DNA of 14,197 nucleotides from Candidatus Aenigmatarchaeota archaeon (GCA_018221065.1 JAAOXY010000007.1:1-14197), one strand, 5' to 3'. Shown: positions 1 through 6,849, counted from the first letter of the stretch. A program made the numbers and translations. Notes: generated by a model not told the origin, from the letters alone.

Positions 1-532
1 ATATCGTATCAAGTGCAGAATTAATCTTATCACCAACTTTAGTAGAACCTATGCATTTTACCATAATTCCAAAATCACATTTAACAGGTCCATTAGTGAC
101 AATATAATAAAGAAAATCTGATGTCTGCTGAGTATAATTATATTTATACGGATAGTCGGCAAGTGCTTTATACTTTTCTAGGGTTTCAGCTGTCATATTT
201 TGAATGTCATCAGCAGTTGAATCTTCCATATTCATAAGAGAACTAGCAATATCTTCTGCTGCTCTGCAACTAGCATTATTAGCATAAAGATTCATCTTTC
301 CAAGATCTGGCTGGATCTCAAATAGTTTTGGTAGATATATTTTCCCAAGTTCCTCAAGTTCCTCATTTAGTTTTTGCTTACGTTCCTCAAAGAGATTGCA
401 GAATCTATCCATCCTATTATCATAATCATTTTTCATAGCTTTCATGTCTGGTTTCATACCCATAACTAAATGTGCGTGAGCAAGACTAGCTTTGCTATTA
501 TATTCCTTGCGTAAATCAGATACATCAGCCAT
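1..532 (-). CDS. Hypothetical protein, N-terminal 177 residues, 3' end outside window
   Basis: An open frame runs leftward from ATG at 532-530 to the window edge without a stop (177 codons), so the C-terminus is missing. It begins MADVSDLRKEYNSK. Residues about 28-70 are rich in charged residues and Leu/Met with a heptad-like feel (ERKQKLNEELEEL at 50-62), suggesting a helical or coiled-coil region. Residues 81-127 also look helical. From about 128 the composition changes to an aromatic, beta-like stretch (YPYKYNYTQQ) with Cys152 and Cys160. I see no signal peptide, membrane segment or catalytic motif, and I do not recognise the family. A TATA-like element centred about 26 bases upstream of the ATG, with no well-spaced ribosome-binding site, suggests a leaderless transcript. 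Only 8 bases separate this start from the first ATG of the divergent neighbour. The reading frame is well supported; the function is unknown. Confidence 0.75.
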   Translation of the reverse strand, partial: MADVSDLRKEYNSKASLAHAHLVMGMKPDMKAMKNDYDNRMDRFCNLFEERKQKLNEELEELGKIYLPKLFEIQPDLGKMNLYANNASCRAAEDIASSLMNMEDSTADDIQNMTAETLEKYKALADYPYKYNYTQQTSDFLYYIVTNGPVKCDFGIMVKCIGSTKVGDKINSALDTI

Positions 533-540
533 AATCACAT

Positions 541-1578
541 ATGAATAGAAAAAGATTTAAACATAAACAAGCATTTAAAAGGTTGTTGAATCTAATCACC
601 ACCTTTAGTAGTACGCTATTCTCAATCTGTTATAATACTTATTCTGAGATGATGGAAAGTGTACCTGATTCGGAAAAAGATATTCATTGGTGGGAAGCCT
701 CCAGTAAAAGTAGAGTTCTCCTAACACCAAAACTTAAAGATCTATTGAGTTATAGAAAGAAATTATTGAAATTGAAACAAAAAGATTTGGCTAAAATACT
801 TAATATCAAAACGAGCAGAATGTCTCTTTATGAAAATTATAGAAGATGTCCTACTGTATCTATCTTTCTAAGATGGATAAAGGTACTTAGTATATCAAAA
901 GAAGTGATTGAAAAATACATAATATTATTTAATGCACCCAAATTTAAGTTTAAACTTGATAAATTTCCATATCCTGAAGTGCCTGAACATGCTGAAATTA
1001 TAGCGCATACATTATTTGATGGTACTCTTGCAAGGGGGCGTTCATTTTATTATGAAACACACAACCCCATTGAGCAAAACGGATTCAGAAAACTGATTGA
1101 AAAATGTAATATGAGTGATGCGATTTACAGTTCTTTCAGCTCTGGAGTGAAAATGTATGGTTTGTCTTCTGTAGCCTCTAATCTGTTGATAAATCATTAC
1201 AACTTTCAAAAAGACAGATTGTCTGAGAAAATCATGGACTATACATTGAATGATAAGAAGTGGATAAATGCTGTATTAAGAGCGTGTTTTATTGATGAAG
1301 GTAGTGCCGGAAAAGAAAAATTAAGAGACAATATATTAATTGCATGTTCTTTAAGAAATGAAACACTTGCCAATCAAATCTTAAGATTATTAAGGAAAGA
1401 TCACTCGTGTAGATTGTGTATTGACACTAGAAGAAATGAATTTACTGTACTATTGCATAATAGGTCATTAACAGGTTTTTATAATGATGCACTTAAACAC
1501 CTTCCAGACGATTATTATAAAAAGATAAATATCCAAAGAATGATTAATAGATTACAACCTACAAAATTTAAATGGTGA
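541..1578 (+). CDS. HTH domain plus LAGLIDADG-like domain protein
   Basis: The frame is 345 codons. Residues about 62-117 look like a Cro/XRE-type helix-turn-helix (LKQKDLAKILNIKTSRMSLYE, with P104 starting a final helix). Two LAGLIDADG-like helices follow: AEIIAHTLFDGTL (151-163, acidic residue D160) and NAVLRACFIDEGSA (243-256, acidic residue E253). In this family one acidic residue per helix binds the metal, and both positions are acidic here, so nuclease activity is possible. The combination also occurs in DNA-binding regulators derived from homing endonucleases (WhiA has a similar mix, in the opposite order), so a transcription factor is an alternative. The gene stands alone and is not an intein. 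The start is uncertain: ATG 541 is only 8 bases from the divergent gene and adds a basic 36-residue leader; ATG 649 or 652 would remove it while keeping all domains. uppS follows 6 bases after the stop and is probably co-transcribed. Confidence 0.75.
   Translation: MNRKRFKHKQAFKRLLNLITTFSSTLFSICYNTYSEMMESVPDSEKDIHWWEASSKSRVLLTPKLKDLLSYRKKLLKLKQKDLAKILNIKTSRMSLYENYRRCPTVSIFLRWIKVLSISKEVIEKYIILFNAPKFKFKLDKFPYPEVPEHAEIIAHTLFDGTLARGRSFYYETHNPIEQNGFRKLIEKCNMSDAIYSSFSSGVKMYGLSSVASNLLINHYNFQKDRLSEKIMDYTLNDKKWINAVLRACFIDEGSAGKEKLRDNILIACSLRNETLANQILRLLRKDHSCRLCIDTRRNEFTVLLHNRSLTGFYNDALKHLPDDYYKKINIQRMINRLQPTKFKW
554..562 (-). promoter_or_regulatory. TATA-like element for the left-edge minus gene
   Basis: GATTTAAAC reads GTTTAAATC on the minus strand. 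Its centre is about 26 bases upstream of the minus ATG at 532, which is the normal archaeal distance from TATA box to transcription start. It therefore predicts a leaderless mRNA. The core TTTAAA is symmetrical and could also serve the plus strand, in which case transcription would start near 585. That would favour the downstream start (649) for the HTH-LAGLIDADG gene. This is inference from spacing only. Confidence 0.4.
1574..1578 (+). promoter_or_regulatory. Ribosome-binding site GGTGA of uppS, fused to the upstream stop
   Basis: GGTGA lies 6 bases before ATG 1585, and its TGA is the stop codon of the preceding gene. It fixes the uppS start, because the other nearby ATG (1581) reads ATG-CAT-GGG-TAA and stops at once. 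Confidence 0.75.
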
Positions 1579-1584
1579 TAATGC

Positions 1585-2289
1585 ATGGGTAAAGAGATCC
1601 CCGAAAAAAGACATGGCCTCCATATCGCCTTGGTTCCTGATGGAAACAGAAGATGGGCTAAAAAAAGAGGAAAGCCTGTCTTGGCAGGACATAAAGCTGG
1701 AGCTAAGAAAATGGAAGAACTTGCTAAATGGTGCGCTGAAAGAGATGATGTAGATATGGTAACAATCTATGCACTTTCTACTGAGAATCTTAATAGAGAT
1801 AAAAAAGAACTATCACATCTTTGGGATGTTTATGAGCAAGGATTAAAAAGATTTGTCAAGAGGAATAAAGATGAGAATGGATTGAGACTCAATATAACTG
1901 GAGATGCTGGTGTTTGGAAAAAAGATTTTAAGACAGCTGCAAAAGATGTTATGAAAGCTACACAACACTACACTGGTGGTGTGCTAAATGTAATGCTTGC
2001 TTATGGAAGTCAATTTGAAATTCTAAATTCTGTTAAAAAAATAGCTGCAAAAGGATTGAAAACAATGCCTGCTGTAGAAAAAGCATTCAGAAGTTGTCTT
2101 ATGGTTTCTAATCCTGTTGATCTTGTAATAAGAACTGGGAATGAACATAGACTAAGCAATTTCTTACTATACCAAGCTGCATATGCAGAAATACATTTTT
2201 CTAAATCAATGTGGCCAGATTTTTCTAAAAAAGAATTTGAAAAGATATTAAAATGGTACTATAAAAGAGACAGAAGAATGGGTAAGTAA
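1585..2289 (+). CDS. uppS: Cis-prenyltransferase (undecaprenyl/polyprenyl diphosphate synthase)
   Basis: This enzyme adds isopentenyl diphosphate units in cis to an allylic primer, giving the long polyprenyl diphosphate that becomes the membrane lipid carrier for glycans (dolichol-type carriers for N-glycosylation in archaea). The 234 residues match the usual 230-260 and all family blocks are present. These are the HIALVPDGNRRWAKKRG block (13-29; D19 is the Mg-binding Asp), GHKAG (35-39), ALSTENLNR (63-71; the bacterial Trp after STEN is Leu here), LNITGD (102-107), AYGSQFEI (139-146), and IRTGNEHRLSNFLL (182-195) followed by AEIHF and WPDF (E202 matches the metal-site Glu). The start has a GGTGA site 6 bases upstream. 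The frame stops at TAA 2287-2289, directly against the stop of convergent lysS. The family call is secure; product chain length cannot be read from the sequence. Confidence 0.95.
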   Translation: MGKEIPEKRHGLHIALVPDGNRRWAKKRGKPVLAGHKAGAKKMEELAKWCAERDDVDMVTIYALSTENLNRDKKELSHLWDVYEQGLKRFVKRNKDENGLRLNITGDAGVWKKDFKTAAKDVMKATQHYTGGVLNVMLAYGSQFEILNSVKKIAAKGLKTMPAVEKAFRSCLMVSNPVDLVIRTGNEHRLSNFLLYQAAYAEIHFSKSMWPDFSKKEFEKILKWYYKRDRRMGK

Positions 2290-3747
2290 TCATTCTTTTG
2301 GTTTTAATAATGGGAACATCTGACATTCTCTTATTGGTTTGTTCATTAAGAAACTGAACAATCTTTCTGATATTCCAAATCCTGTTGCTGGTGGCATTCC
2401 ATGTTCTAATGCAATTACAAAATCTTCATCATTCATCTGCGCTTCATCATCGCCAGCTTCTCTTAATTTTCCTTGCTCTTTGAAACGAGCAGCTTGATCT
2501 ACTGGATCATTTAACTCAGAATAACCATTGCCTAACTCACTTCCTGCTATAATAACATGATATCTTTCTGTAACATTAGGATCTCCTCTTTTCTTCTTTG
2601 CCAATGGTGATATTACAAGAGGTTCGTTGATTAAAAATCCAGGTCCGCCTATCTTCTTTCTACAGTATTTCCAAAGATGGTCAATACCTCTACCAACATT
2701 AAATCCTTTTTTCTCATATTCAACTTTCAATTCTTTCAATTTCTTCTCTACTTGTTTTTGATTTGTTTTGTTGATATCTATTCCTGTATGTTTCTTGACT
2801 TCTTTAGCATAATCATATTTCTGCCATTTTTTACCTAGATCTACTTTGAAACCATTTATCTCAAACTTCAAAGTACCAAAGGTTTTATTTGCTACATATT
2901 TGTATAATTCTTCAACAAGCTTCATACCATCTTTATAATCAGAATATGCCAAATAAAATTCCATCTGTGTATAATCTTGTGCATGCTCTGGATCTATTCC
3001 TTCATTTCTAAATATTCTTCCTATTTCGAATATCTTCTCAAACCCAGCAACTAACAATCTTTTCTGCCAAAGTTCTCCTGTTGATATTCTCAGATATACA
3101 TCCATATCTAAAGCATTATGATGTGTCTTGAAAGGTTTTGCATCTGCTCCACCTGTTGTATTCTCTAATGTAGGTGTCTCAATTTCAACAAATCCTTTTT
3201 CTAAAAGAAATTCACGCATAGCGTTCCAGAACTTTGTCTTTTTTATGAAAATGTCTTTTACTTCTGGATTCATCAACATGTCCAAATATCTTTTTCTATA
3301 ACGTGTTTCAGCATCTTTCAAACCAAACCATTCTTTTGGCAGTGGTCTTATTGCACGAGACAATATCTCTACTTTCTTTACAAAAACACTAAGCTCTCCA
3401 CGTTTTGTTTTGATGACGCTGCCTTCTATACCTATTATGTCTCCTGGATGTAGAAGTTCAACTAATTTGTTTTCTTTTTTCTTTAAATTCTTTTCTTCTA
3501 TGTAAAGTTGTATCCTTCCTGAAAAATCTTCAAGATCTATAAAACGAAGTTTACCATGACCTCTTGAAGAACGTATTCTACCAGCTATTCTTAATTTTAC
3601 TTTATTTTTTTTCTGATCTGGTTTTAATTTATCATATTTTTTCTTTATTTCAGAAATAACAGTGTTTCTATCAAACCTATATGCATAAGGTTCAAAACCT
3701 AATTTACGTATTTCTTCTACTTCTTTTGGATATTTTAAATCTCCCAC
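2290..3747 (-). CDS. lysS: Lysyl-tRNA synthetase, class II
   Basis: It charges tRNA(Lys) with lysine using ATP in the cytoplasm. The 485 residues are close to the usual 490-510. An N-terminal OB-fold anticodon-binding domain covers about 50-130 (VKLRIAGRIRSSRGHGKLRF). The class II catalytic core follows: motif 1 near GFVEIETPTL (185-194), motif 2 FEIGRIFRNEG (240-250, R244 and R247), the MEFYLAYSDY strand (262-271), and motif 3 TGFGISERLF (455-464, R462). LysRS-specific stretches include ISPLAKKKRG (379-388) and AGSELGNGYSELNDPVDQAA (401-420), which separate it from AspRS and AsnRS. The start codon is GTG at 3747-3745, supported by AAGGTG at 3753-3758. Many archaea use the unrelated class I LysRS instead. 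No bases separate its stop (TGA, complement of 2290-2292) from the uppS stop. Confidence 0.97.
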   Translation of the reverse strand: MGDLKYPKEVEEIRKLGFEPYAYRFDRNTVISEIKKKYDKLKPDQKKNKVKLRIAGRIRSSRGHGKLRFIDLEDFSGRIQLYIEEKNLKKKENKLVELLHPGDIIGIEGSVIKTKRGELSVFVKKVEILSRAIRPLPKEWFGLKDAETRYRKRYLDMLMNPEVKDIFIKKTKFWNAMREFLLEKGFVEIETPTLENTTGGADAKPFKTHHNALDMDVYLRISTGELWQKRLLVAGFEKIFEIGRIFRNEGIDPEHAQDYTQMEFYLAYSDYKDGMKLVEELYKYVANKTFGTLKFEINGFKVDLGKKWQKYDYAKEVKKHTGIDINKTNQKQVEKKLKELKVEYEKKGFNVGRGIDHLWKYCRKKIGGPGFLINEPLVISPLAKKKRGDPNVTERYHVIIAGSELGNGYSELNDPVDQAARFKEQGKLREAGDDEAQMNDEDFVIALEHGMPPATGFGISERLFSFLMNKPIRECQMFPLLKPKE

Positions 3748-3752
3748 AACTA

Positions 3753-3758
3753 CACCTT
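3753..3758 (-). promoter_or_regulatory. Ribosome-binding site deciding the GTG start of lysS
   Basis: AAGGTG on the minus strand ends 5 bases before GTG 3747-3745. The spacing matches the other sites in the window, and no in-frame ATG lies nearby, so the GTG start is favoured. Confidence 0.7.
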
Positions 3759-3785
3759 CTTTACTGAAGATAATTACAATGTTTG

Positions 3786-3799
3786 AATATTTATATGTA
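3786..3799. promoter_or_regulatory. Shared divergent TATA-like element between lysS and the M50 protease
   Basis: The sequence AATATTTATATGTA reads TACATATAAATATT on the other strand, so a TATA-like box is present in both directions. Towards the protease, TTTATAT (3790-3796) is centred 26 bases before ATG 3819, which predicts an almost leaderless mRNA. Towards lysS, the same element predicts a start near 3767, leaving a leader of about 20 bases that contains the AAGGTG site. The whole 3748-3818 spacer holds nothing else I can recognise. Confidence 0.5.
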
Positions 3800-3818
3800 A
3801 GCGATACTGAAAGAAGTT

Positions 3819-5021
3819 ATGGTTGATTGGTACTTTTTATCTGTTATATTATTTTTTGGAATTATAGCAGCAATAATATACAAAGATAGAAAGAAAATAG
3901 ATATCAGTCATAAAGTAATCTTCATGAGAAGAACAAAAAGATTCGGAGACATGATAGATTGGGTAGCACAGTTGTCTCCTAAATTCTGGAAAATTGTTGG
4001 AACTATTGGAATAATAGTATGTTTGTACTTAATGTTTAATGGATTGAATCTTTTAGTTAATCTTTCTAGTTACGTACTTAGTGGTTATGTAGACGAACCA
4101 GCATTTCAACTGATATTACCAGTACCATTTGTTCAGTCAACGACTGGACCAGGATTTATCGGAATACCGTTTTGGTTCTGGATAATAACAATTGCATTCA
4201 TACTCATACCGCATGAATTTTTCCATGGTATAATGGCAAGAGCAGACAAAGTAAAATTGAAATCGGTTGGTCTTGTATTGTTTGCTATATTCCCAGGAGC
4301 ATTTGTTGAACCTGATGAAAAACAGTTATCAAAGAAGAAGTTACTCACGAAACTTAGAGTATTTGCTGCTGGAAGTTTTATGAATATAATGATTGCAATG
4401 GTGATACTAAGTGCAACTCAAGCATTCTTATGGGAACCAAATGTTGGTACAGGTGTTACAATAGGAGAAATAATAGAAGGAACAGCAGCTGAAAGAGCTG
4501 GTTTGAAATCTGGAATGATGATTGAAAAAATAAATAATATTCCAATGGAAATAGGATATGCTGATTATTCTTATATCATGATAAACACGCCTGATTCGAT
4601 GTCTGAAGATATAACAATATATTCTGCTTCACATCTACTTAGCAGTAGATTATTAGCTTACGAAGCTGGAGATGAGATAATATTAACTGCTGATGGAAAA
4701 GATTATAACATTATACTTGGTGAAAATCCTGATTATGAAGAACTTCCATATCTTGGTGTAAGAAACCCAGATCTTAATGTGGAAAATAAAGACATGTTCT
4801 TTTCCGTATTCCCATTATTAGCTTTCATATGGCTACTAAGCTTGGCTGTTGCAACAGTAAACATACTTCCAATGTATCCATTAGATGGTGGATTAATGTT
4901 GAAAGCTGTCACAGACAAATATCTAAAGAAACATTCTGATTTAATAGTAAAAATAATGTCATATGGTATACTGTTGGTATTATTGTTTAATTTCTTTGGA
5001 CCAGTTTTGTTAAATCTTTAA
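3819..5021 (+). CDS. Peptidase M50 / site-2-type intramembrane zinc protease with PDZ domain
   Basis: A membrane-embedded metalloprotease of the S2P family, which cleaves transmembrane segments of membrane-anchored factors in regulated proteolysis. In the 400 residues, hydrophobic segments lie at about 5-21, 57-80, 118-140, 148-163, 183-204, 328-350 and 377-399. The zinc motif HEFFH is at 132-136 (H132, E133, H136). The second active-site motif NILPMYPLDGG is at 348-358, and its D356 completes the zinc site. The region about 208-310 between them carries a PDZ-like start (GEIIEGTAAERAGLKSGMMI, 216-235). AFVEPDE (161-167) and KLRVFAAGSFMN (178-189) are typical of archaeal M50 proteins. All catalytic residues are present. 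ATG 3819 has no ribosome-binding site but has a TATA box at -26. The substrate is unknown; the neighbours (lysS, nusA) do not suggest one. Its stop overlaps that of nusA. Confidence 0.93.
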   Translation: MVDWYFLSVILFFGIIAAIIYKDRKKIDISHKVIFMRRTKRFGDMIDWVAQLSPKFWKIVGTIGIIVCLYLMFNGLNLLVNLSSYVLSGYVDEPAFQLILPVPFVQSTTGPGFIGIPFWFWIITIAFILIPHEFFHGIMARADKVKLKSVGLVLFAIFPGAFVEPDEKQLSKKKLLTKLRVFAAGSFMNIMIAMVILSATQAFLWEPNVGTGVTIGEIIEGTAAERAGLKSGMMIEKINNIPMEIGYADYSYIMINTPDSMSEDITIYSASHLLSSRLLAYEAGDEIILTADGKDYNIILGENPDYEELPYLGVRNPDLNVENKDMFFSVFPLLAFIWLLSLAVATVNILPMYPLDGGLMLKAVTDKYLKKHSDLIVKIMSYGILLVLLFNFFGPVLLNL

Positions 5022-5419
5022 ACTAATTTAAGATCTTTCAAAGTACTGTTTCTGTTTAGAAGTTCTCTTAACATCTTTATGTTATGACCGCCTTTACCAA
5101 TGACAGCTCCTCTATCTTTATTTGTTATAGAAATAGATACAATATTTCCCTTAATATTTATTTTCTGAGCTTGTGGGACCATGTTTTTAATGAAAATCAT
5201 GTTATCTGTGTTCCATTCCAAAACTTTGATTTGTTTTCTAAATGATCTCTCTGCATTCTTTATTATTTGGCCGCCTTTACCAATAGCCATGCCTATCTTT
5301 CCTTCATTTACTAAGAAATAAATCACATCATCACTTATGATACAATCTCTTACTTCTGTTCCTGTCATATTCTCAAATGTAACTATGACTCCTATTGTAT
5401 CAATGTCAAATTCTCTCAT
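5018..5419 (-). CDS. nusA: NusA-like KH-domain transcription factor (archaeal NusA)
   Basis: The archaeal NusA homologue is a small protein of two KH domains that binds RNA and is thought to act with RNA polymerase in elongation or termination. It lacks the N-terminal polymerase-binding and S1 domains of bacterial NusA. The 133-residue frame starts MREFDIDTIGVIV. The KH loops are AIGKGGQIIK (45-54, GKGG at 47-50) and VIGKGGHNIK (106-115, GKGG at 108-111). I chose ATG 5419, 4 bases after the rpl30e stop, with the GTGA of that stop as ribosome-binding site. The frame stays open 29 codons further upstream (to 5506), but that would overlap rpl30e by 83 bases and the extra residues do not resemble the family. 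It is the last gene of the RNA polymerase operon, and its stop overlaps that of the convergent protease gene. Confidence 0.92.
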   Translation of the reverse strand: MREFDIDTIGVIVTFENMTGTEVRDCIISDDVIYFLVNEGKIGMAIGKGGQIIKNAERSFRKQIKVLEWNTDNMIFIKNMVPQAQKINIKGNIVSISITNKDRGAVIGKGGHNIKMLRELLNRNSTLKDLKLV

Positions 5420-5423
5420 TAAA

Positions 5424-5429
5424 TCACTT
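5424..5429 (-). promoter_or_regulatory. Ribosome-binding site of nusA inside the rpl30e stop
   Basis: AAGTGA on the minus strand holds the rpl30e stop TGA (complement of 5424-5426) and sits 4 bases before ATG 5419. It resembles the GGTGA sites of the other genes and supports the short nusA start. Confidence 0.6.
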
Positions 5430-5696
5430 GTTGATCGCCAAAATAGCGATTGAGAATGGTTTTCCACAGAATGTTCCGAGGTCTTTTCCAGTTCCATTAA
5501 ATTCATTTACCTCTATTCCACCCACTTTAGAATAATGCATAACGTCTTTCTTTACAATCTCTGGACAATTCTTTGCTATAACAACTGAAGAAACTTCACC
5601 TGATTTCATAATTTTTAGCACTCGCTTTGTACCAATTATTGCATTGTTACTTGCGATTGCATCTTTTATCTGATCGTTTACTGACTTATCTGTCAT
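5424..5696 (-). CDS. rpl30e: Ribosomal protein L30e (eL30)
   Basis: A 90-residue protein of the L7Ae/L30e RNA-binding fold and a component of the large ribosomal subunit. Visible family features are SNNAIIGTKRVLKIMKSGE (16-34), the SSVVIAKNCPE strand-helix turn (36-46), and C-terminal GKDLGTFCGKPFSIAILAI (70-88), the L30e signature. The length is slightly under the usual 95-105. Its position between rpoA2 and nusA is the standard archaeal arrangement and backs the assignment over L7Ae itself. The start ATG has GGTGA 6 bases upstream (5703-5707). Confidence 0.93.
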   Translation of the reverse strand: MTDKSVNDQIKDAIASNNAIIGTKRVLKIMKSGEVSSVVIAKNCPEIVKKDVMHYSKVGGIEVNEFNGTGKDLGTFCGKPFSIAILAINK

Positions 5697-5702
5697 GTTT
5701 AT

Positions 5703-5707
5703 TCACC
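5703..5707 (-). promoter_or_regulatory. Ribosome-binding site of rpl30e
   Basis: GGTGA on the minus strand, 6 bases before ATG 5696-5694, lies in the 16-base gap after rpoA2. This is the same motif and spacing as for uppS. Confidence 0.7.
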
Positions 5708-5712
5708 TGTCT

Positions 5713-6849
5713 TTATTTAGTATCCTTAGGTTTAAATACCAAATCTAACATGCCTGTTCCAACAGGAACCACTTGATTTATCATTACATTCTCTACAACA
5801 CTGGTAAGATTGTCAATCTCATGTTCTGCTGCTGCTTTTGTAAGATGTTTGATTGTTTCTTCAAAATTTGCTCTAGCTAAAATTGAACCTTTAGCACCAG
5901 CTACACCGTATCTTCCGATAGCCTTTATTGTTCCATCAGCTGTCATAACATCTGCTACTAACAATATGTGTCTCATATCAACGTCAAGACCCTGTTCTTC
6001 CATAGTGTTATAAGCTTCTTTTACTATTGCCATTCTAGCTGCTTCAATTCCGAGGACTTTTTCAACTTCATGAATATTATTTGTTGTTGTTTTTGATTCA
6101 TCAACACCATGAACTTCGAGAATCTTTGCTAGGTTACTTCCTAAAGTATGTAATACCCATTCTGAACCCTGCTGATTGATCATAACCTGACTAACTCCTT
6201 TTACACCTGCTATATGTGCATCAAGGTATTTCTTTTTGTACTTCTGAAGATCTTTTACTGTGACTTCTGCTTCAGGTTTTATAATAATTGAATTACCTCT
6301 TGCTCTGATATCTATATCTTTTACTTTTACTACTTTCAACATCTCAATTGTGTCTGTTAATTTTACCTTTCTTTTTTCCATAATTTTTTTGTCAAATGGT
6401 ACTTCAATTTGAGAATCTAAAAGATTTATTGTAGGATTAATAGCAATATCAGATAATTTTGTTTCCATTATGTCTTGTGCTAATTGTCTAGATTTTTCTT
6501 TTGTGTTGTATTTACTTTGTAAGTAAACAGTCATCATAGGAGTCTTTGGTGTTCTTCTTGCGTCAAAGATTTCTATCAATCTTGGTAATCCTAAAGTTAC
6601 TTGTATAGCTGCAGCACCTGCTACGTGATATGTACGCATAGTCATCTGTGTTCCTGGTTCAGATATTGATTGAGCTGCTACTACACCAATAGCTTCACCT
6701 GGTTCATACTGACTTTTTTTGTAAAGTTCTATAATTTTAGTCCAAGCTTTTTTCTTTTGTGAGTCGCTAAGTCTAAATTCTTTTATTGCATCTTTTGATT
6801 TTTCAAACAATCTTGGCGGTAAAATTTCTTTTATCTCTTTCATATCCAT
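5713..6849 (-). CDS. rpoA2: DNA-directed RNA polymerase subunit A'' (C-terminal part of the largest subunit)
   Basis: The C-terminal part of the split largest subunit; it pairs with RpoA1 to complete the catalytic centre. The 378 residues are typical. The trigger-loop region is YEPGEAIGVVAAQ (48-60) then SEPGTQMTMRTYHVAG (63-78), with R72 and H75 at the positions that contact the incoming NTP. LGLPRLIEIFDARRTP (86-101) follows the trigger loop. The C-terminal block HILLVADVMTADG (294-306), GRYGVAGAKGSILARANFEE (312-331) and VPVGTGMLDLVF (361-372) is characteristic. One oddity is Ser63, where the family motif QSxGEPxTQ normally has Gly. The start ATG 6849 has AAGGTGA 4 bases upstream; a second ATG two codons later is less well spaced. 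It follows rpoA1 by 4 bases. Confidence 0.97.
   Translation of the reverse strand: MDMKEIKEILPPRLFEKSKDAIKEFRLSDSQKKKAWTKIIELYKKSQYEPGEAIGVVAAQSISEPGTQMTMRTYHVAGAAAIQVTLGLPRLIEIFDARRTPKTPMMTVYLQSKYNTKEKSRQLAQDIMETKLSDIAINPTINLLDSQIEVPFDKKIMEKRKVKLTDTIEMLKVVKVKDIDIRARGNSIIIKPEAEVTVKDLQKYKKKYLDAHIAGVKGVSQVMINQQGSEWVLHTLGSNLAKILEVHGVDESKTTTNNIHEVEKVLGIEAARMAIVKEAYNTMEEQGLDVDMRHILLVADVMTADGTIKAIGRYGVAGAKGSILARANFEETIKHLTKAAAEHEIDNLTSVVENVMINQVVPVGTGMLDLVFKPKDTK

Noticed and set aside
541..1578. HTH-LAGLIDADG gene as an intein or intron-encoded element
   Set aside because: No host gene is interrupted, no intein splicing residues flank it, and it is an independent frame with its own start and stop.
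2290..2310. T-rich run as a firm uppS terminator
   Set aside because: The Ts are interrupted (ATTCTTTTGGTTTTAA) and lie within lysS coding sequence, so I mention it only as a possibility.
4133..4918. Minus-strand open frames of 71 and 61 codons inside the M50 protease gene
   Set aside because: They are antisense to conserved protease motifs and show no independent coding features.
5420..5506. 29-codon upstream extension of nusA
   Set aside because: It overlaps rpl30e in another frame, the residues do not resemble NusA, and a ribosome-binding site directly precedes the shorter start.
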